The notes under the pieces are model-generated. The model saw only the letters and a program-made list of their open reading frames with translations, did no database searches and was not told the DNA's origin. A stretch of 7,966 nt of DNA from an uncultured Oscillospiraceae bacterium. Lineage in GTDB: Bacteria; Bacillota; Clostridia; Oscillospirales; Acutalibacteraceae. A program made the translations under genes and the position numbers. This document shows positions 5,788 through 7,966 of the stretch, in pieces. The stretch covers positions 1-7,966 of the forward strand of contig CABQAA010000091.1 of NCBI GenBank assembly GCA_902461995.1. The letters run 5' to 3'. Numbering within the stretch: the stretch's first letter is position 1; each line of letters starts with the position of its first letter.

Positions 5788-7966
5788 CAGAATCCACCTC
5801 CCGTTTCTTGTAAAACAGCGTCCTTAGCCGGTATGGATACGCCCTGCCACTCCACAGTCTCGGCATGGTAATTCACATACAACCGGTATCCATTGTCATA
5901 GGTCACAGCATACAGTTGTTCCGCCAGCTTTTCGTGACGTATCATCGCGGCGGTGCGGACCGGCTCCAGCAGTCCATTGACGTAGGCGTAGCTTTCCGCC
6001 GCCTCCTTCGCGTGCTGACCGAAGTCGGCGGCGCGAAGCCAGTGATATTCCCCGAACCGCAGCTCATCGCCGCTCCGATAGATAAACTTGAATTTGGGAC
6101 AGGCGCCGTATTCCACCTGCTTGAGCAGGCTTTCCCGAAAATCGGCGGCTGTATTGAGATCTCCCATCGCATAGTCTGCCGCTCCATGAAACACCATCTG
6201 ATAAAACGGGACCGATTCGCTCGTCAGCAGATAACGGCTGGAAGAGGCGGGGACGTCGCTGAACATCCGGGAGAGGGGGGCGGACAGGTTATGAGGAGCG
6301 CGGAGCAAAATATCCCCCGCTCCCTCCGCCGCCATCCGGATAATCTCCCGGGACTGTACCAATGCGTTCTGCCGCAGGGCTTCCTGGTTATTGTTATAAT
6401 CGCTGTACACGCTTCCCGCCAGATCCCCGATACAGAGTCCTCCGGCATCGAGACGGCTGAAAGACGACAAAAACTGTCCCATAAGGGCTTTCTGGAACCC
6501 CGGCGACACCAGAGGCCGGAACGTCTCTTCATCCTCCGGCAGACCCGTTACCAAATCGTACGTCTCCAGCATGCTTTTTTTCTGTCCCAGCGTGAGAGCG
6601 CCATACCGGCCGCGTTTGAGCAGACTGTCGTCGGGAGACATGGTATTGAGCAAAACTTCGGGATACAGGCGCACTTTCCCCTGGCTTTCCGCCGCATACG
6701 CCGTCAAAGCGCCAAAGCCCTTCGCTCCGCCCAATTCCCGCATCAGCGCCGCTTTCTCGGCCAGCGGCTGCTCCATGCCGCCCTCCATCCAGCCGCTGAG
6801 TATCAGCGCCACCGTATCGACGCCCAGCTCGGACAGACGCTTCAGCATGGCGACGTTGTCCTCATAGGCGGTCAGCGGCACGTAGGCGTCATGAAGGAAA
6901 CCGGCGGTGGATACCTCAGTGCTCACCGCTCCCACGGTTTCTATAAACAAAGGCAGGCTGCCGGACTCCTCCGGCATAGTCGTCAAGCCACCGTAGCGAT
7001 GCAGGTATTGGCGATAGACCGTCGCCATGCCGGAATAATCACTTTTCTCCGGCCCCAAAAACACATACCGGACGTCCGTACAGCCGGTATAGCGGCTTTC
7101 AGTGGAAATCCAAAAAGTGGATCGATCCGATGCGCTCAGCCCGATATTTTCCGCCGCATTGATTTCAAAACAGGCGGCAACGGTGGCGAAGTTGTCCAAA
7201 TATCCGACACCGGTGGCTTCAATAAAGGCCGAGGCCTCGTTATCCTCAATCACGGCCAGTACGCCGCCCGTCGTTCGGTTGATGCCGAATACCGGAAGCA
7301 AAATGCTCTCCTGCCGGTTGCTTCCCTGGGACAAGCTGGATATGGCTTCGTCCTGTCCGTATACGCGCTGCCTGTACAGCCCCACGTTTCCTTTTACCGG
7401 TTTCGTATCCACCAGCGCGCCCGAACCGTCGGGAAGCAGCAGATACCCCTCTTGTCCAGCGGAAAGAGCCCCGAAATATTTCAGGATATTCAGCGAGGTG
7501 ATGTACTCATTTTTCGGAATCCGCATATGCTCCGAATCAATGCGCACCAGCAGGGAATCGTCCTCCAGCCGATACTCCAGCTGAAATTCGAACCCTCCGG
7601 GCTCCTCTTCCACATCTCCCACGCCGGCGGCCGCATGATCCGATGCAAGCTCGGCTTCCGTATAGCCGATGCTGTCCAGGGCCTCCTTAAGCTTTTCCGT
7701 CATGTCCCCCGTCAGGTTGGTTTCCTTGAGGCTCCATATATCGGTGTCGGCATCGTAGACATAGCGTCTGCTCAGCCGGCTCCTGCCGGTATCGTCCATC
7801 CTCTCGGAAAGCGCCGCATACCGCTCGCCAGTCAGCTTTCGCGGTATCCCGGTCAGATCGGGGCCGGTGTTGCCGAACACATAGGTGACCGTCAGCCTAT
7901 CCCCGGCGGCGGCGAACTTTACCTGACGTTTCATCAGCGAGTCGCTGTAGGAGGTGTAATGTCGGA
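5787..7966 (-). CDS. DUF5696 protein, 5' end outside window; possible TIM-barrel glycosidase
   Basis: The last 725 residues of a large protein of the DUF5696 family, commonly found beside YtcQ/LplB-type sugar transporters in Paenibacillaceae and Clostridia. Its function is not established. Numbering from the Met at 7934, residues 1-60 and 112-330 look like beta-rich sandwich regions, with the family-like motif LLLPDGSGALV (165-175). From about 328 the text alternates strands and helices: LFIETVGA, then a helix, then GVDTVALILSGWMEGG (371-386), GLCIGDLAGSVYSDYN (499-514) and SVPFYQMVFHG (574-584). This resembles a (beta/alpha)8 barrel, and Asp504 and Asp512 are candidate acidic residues. The tail YAVTYDNGYRLYVNYH (675-690) resembles a C-terminal beta-domain of glycosidases. 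The Met at 7934 is not the start: the frame stays open to the window edge with family-like residues (HYTSYSDSL). Any signal peptide lies outside. A role in processing the transporter's substrate is inferred from context and fold impression only. Confidence 0.85.
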   Translation of the reverse strand, partial: RHYTSYSDSLMKRQVKFAAAGDRLTVTYVFGNTGPDLTGIPRKLTGERYAALSERMDDTGRSRLSRRYVYDADTDIWSLKETNLTGDMTEKLKEALDSIGYTEAELASDHAAAGVGDVEEEPGGFEFQLEYRLEDDSLLVRIDSEHMRIPKNEYITSLNILKYFGALSAGQEGYLLLPDGSGALVDTKPVKGNVGLYRQRVYGQDEAISSLSQGSNRQESILLPVFGINRTTGGVLAVIEDNEASAFIEATGVGYLDNFATVAACFEINAAENIGLSASDRSTFWISTESRYTGCTDVRYVFLGPEKSDYSGMATVYRQYLHRYGGLTTMPEESGSLPLFIETVGAVSTEVSTAGFLHDAYVPLTAYEDNVAMLKRLSELGVDTVALILSGWMEGGMEQPLAEKAALMRELGGAKGFGALTAYAAESQGKVRLYPEVLLNTMSPDDSLLKRGRYGALTLGQKKSMLETYDLVTGLPEDEETFRPLVSPGFQKALMGQFLSSFSRLDAGGLCIGDLAGSVYSDYNNNQEALRQNALVQSREIIRMAAEGAGDILLRAPHNLSAPLSRMFSDVPASSSRYLLTSESVPFYQMVFHGAADYAMGDLNTAADFRESLLKQVEYGACPKFKFIYRSGDELRFGEYHWLRAADFGQHAKEAAESYAYVNGLLEPVRTAAMIRHEKLAEQLYAVTYDNGYRLYVNYHAETVEWQGVSIPAKDAVLQETGGGF
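5794..5802 (-). promoter_or_regulatory. Ribosome binding site of the first permease, inside the DUF5696 gene
   Basis: GGGAGGTGG on the minus strand, six bases before the ATG at 5787 and within the last codons of the DUF5696 gene (encoding its terminal glycines). Together with the TGATG stop/start overlap it predicts coupled translation. Confidence 0.8.

Noticed and set aside
7102..7584. Plus-strand Ser-rich open frame of 160 codons
   Set aside because: It is antisense to the DUF5696 gene. The serine richness mirrors sense-strand codon use.
7932..7934. ATG at 7934 as start of the DUF5696 gene
   Set aside because: The frame stays open to the window edge with residues that fit the family, there is no convincing ribosome site, and family members have a longer N-terminus.
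1..7966. Mobile elements, CRISPR arrays, tRNA or rRNA genes
   Set aside because: I saw no transposase motifs, regularly spaced repeats, terminal inverted repeats, or structured RNA signatures, and coding genes fill nearly the whole window.

Overview
The window is about 8 kb of high-coding-density DNA in which every supportable gene lies on the minus strand. It appears to be the middle and end of one carbohydrate-utilisation operon. Genes are separated by 0 to 110 bases, several starts carry strong Shine-Dalgarno sequences (AGGAGGG, GGGAGGTGG, AGGGGGAA), and I see no intrinsic terminator and no plus-strand gene. The gene families (a DUF5696 protein beside two sugar-type ABC permeases with no linked ATPase) and the Shine-Dalgarno usage point to a Bacillota, either Paenibacillus-like or a moderately GC-rich Clostridia member. 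I cannot resolve the genus.

In transcription order (right to left) the layout is as follows. (1) 7966-5787 is a DUF5696 protein cut off at its 5' end by the window edge. (2) 5787-4873 is a MalF/UgpA-type sugar ABC permease that overlaps the previous stop by one base. (3) 4859-3891 is a MalG/UgpE-type sugar ABC permease. (4) 3859-2870 is a Gfo/Idh/MocA-family oxidoreductase. (5) 2759-1743 is a medium-chain dehydrogenase/reductase (MDR) that lacks zinc ligands. (6) 1703-711 is a second zinc-less MDR of the quinone-oxidoreductase/PIG3 type. (7) 651-1 is the first 217 codons of a family-43-type glycosidase with no signal peptide. The longest non-coding gap, 2760-2869, holds three short inverted repeats and a ribosome binding site.

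Inferred joint role: the two permeases, with a solute-binding protein probably encoded beyond 7966 and a shared ATPase encoded elsewhere, import an oligosaccharide. The cytoplasmic GH43-type enzyme trims it, and three NAD(P)-dependent oxidoreductases oxidise or reduce the sugar or its aglycone. The DUF5696 protein is uncharacterised, but its C-terminal half reads like a TIM-barrel glycosidase followed by a beta-domain, so it may be the first enzyme to act on the glycan. Three different redox enzymes placed between a sugar transporter and a glycosidase is the most unusual aspect of the window. It suggests a redox-dependent route of glycoside breakdown rather than simple hydrolysis. The substrate cannot be read from the sequence.
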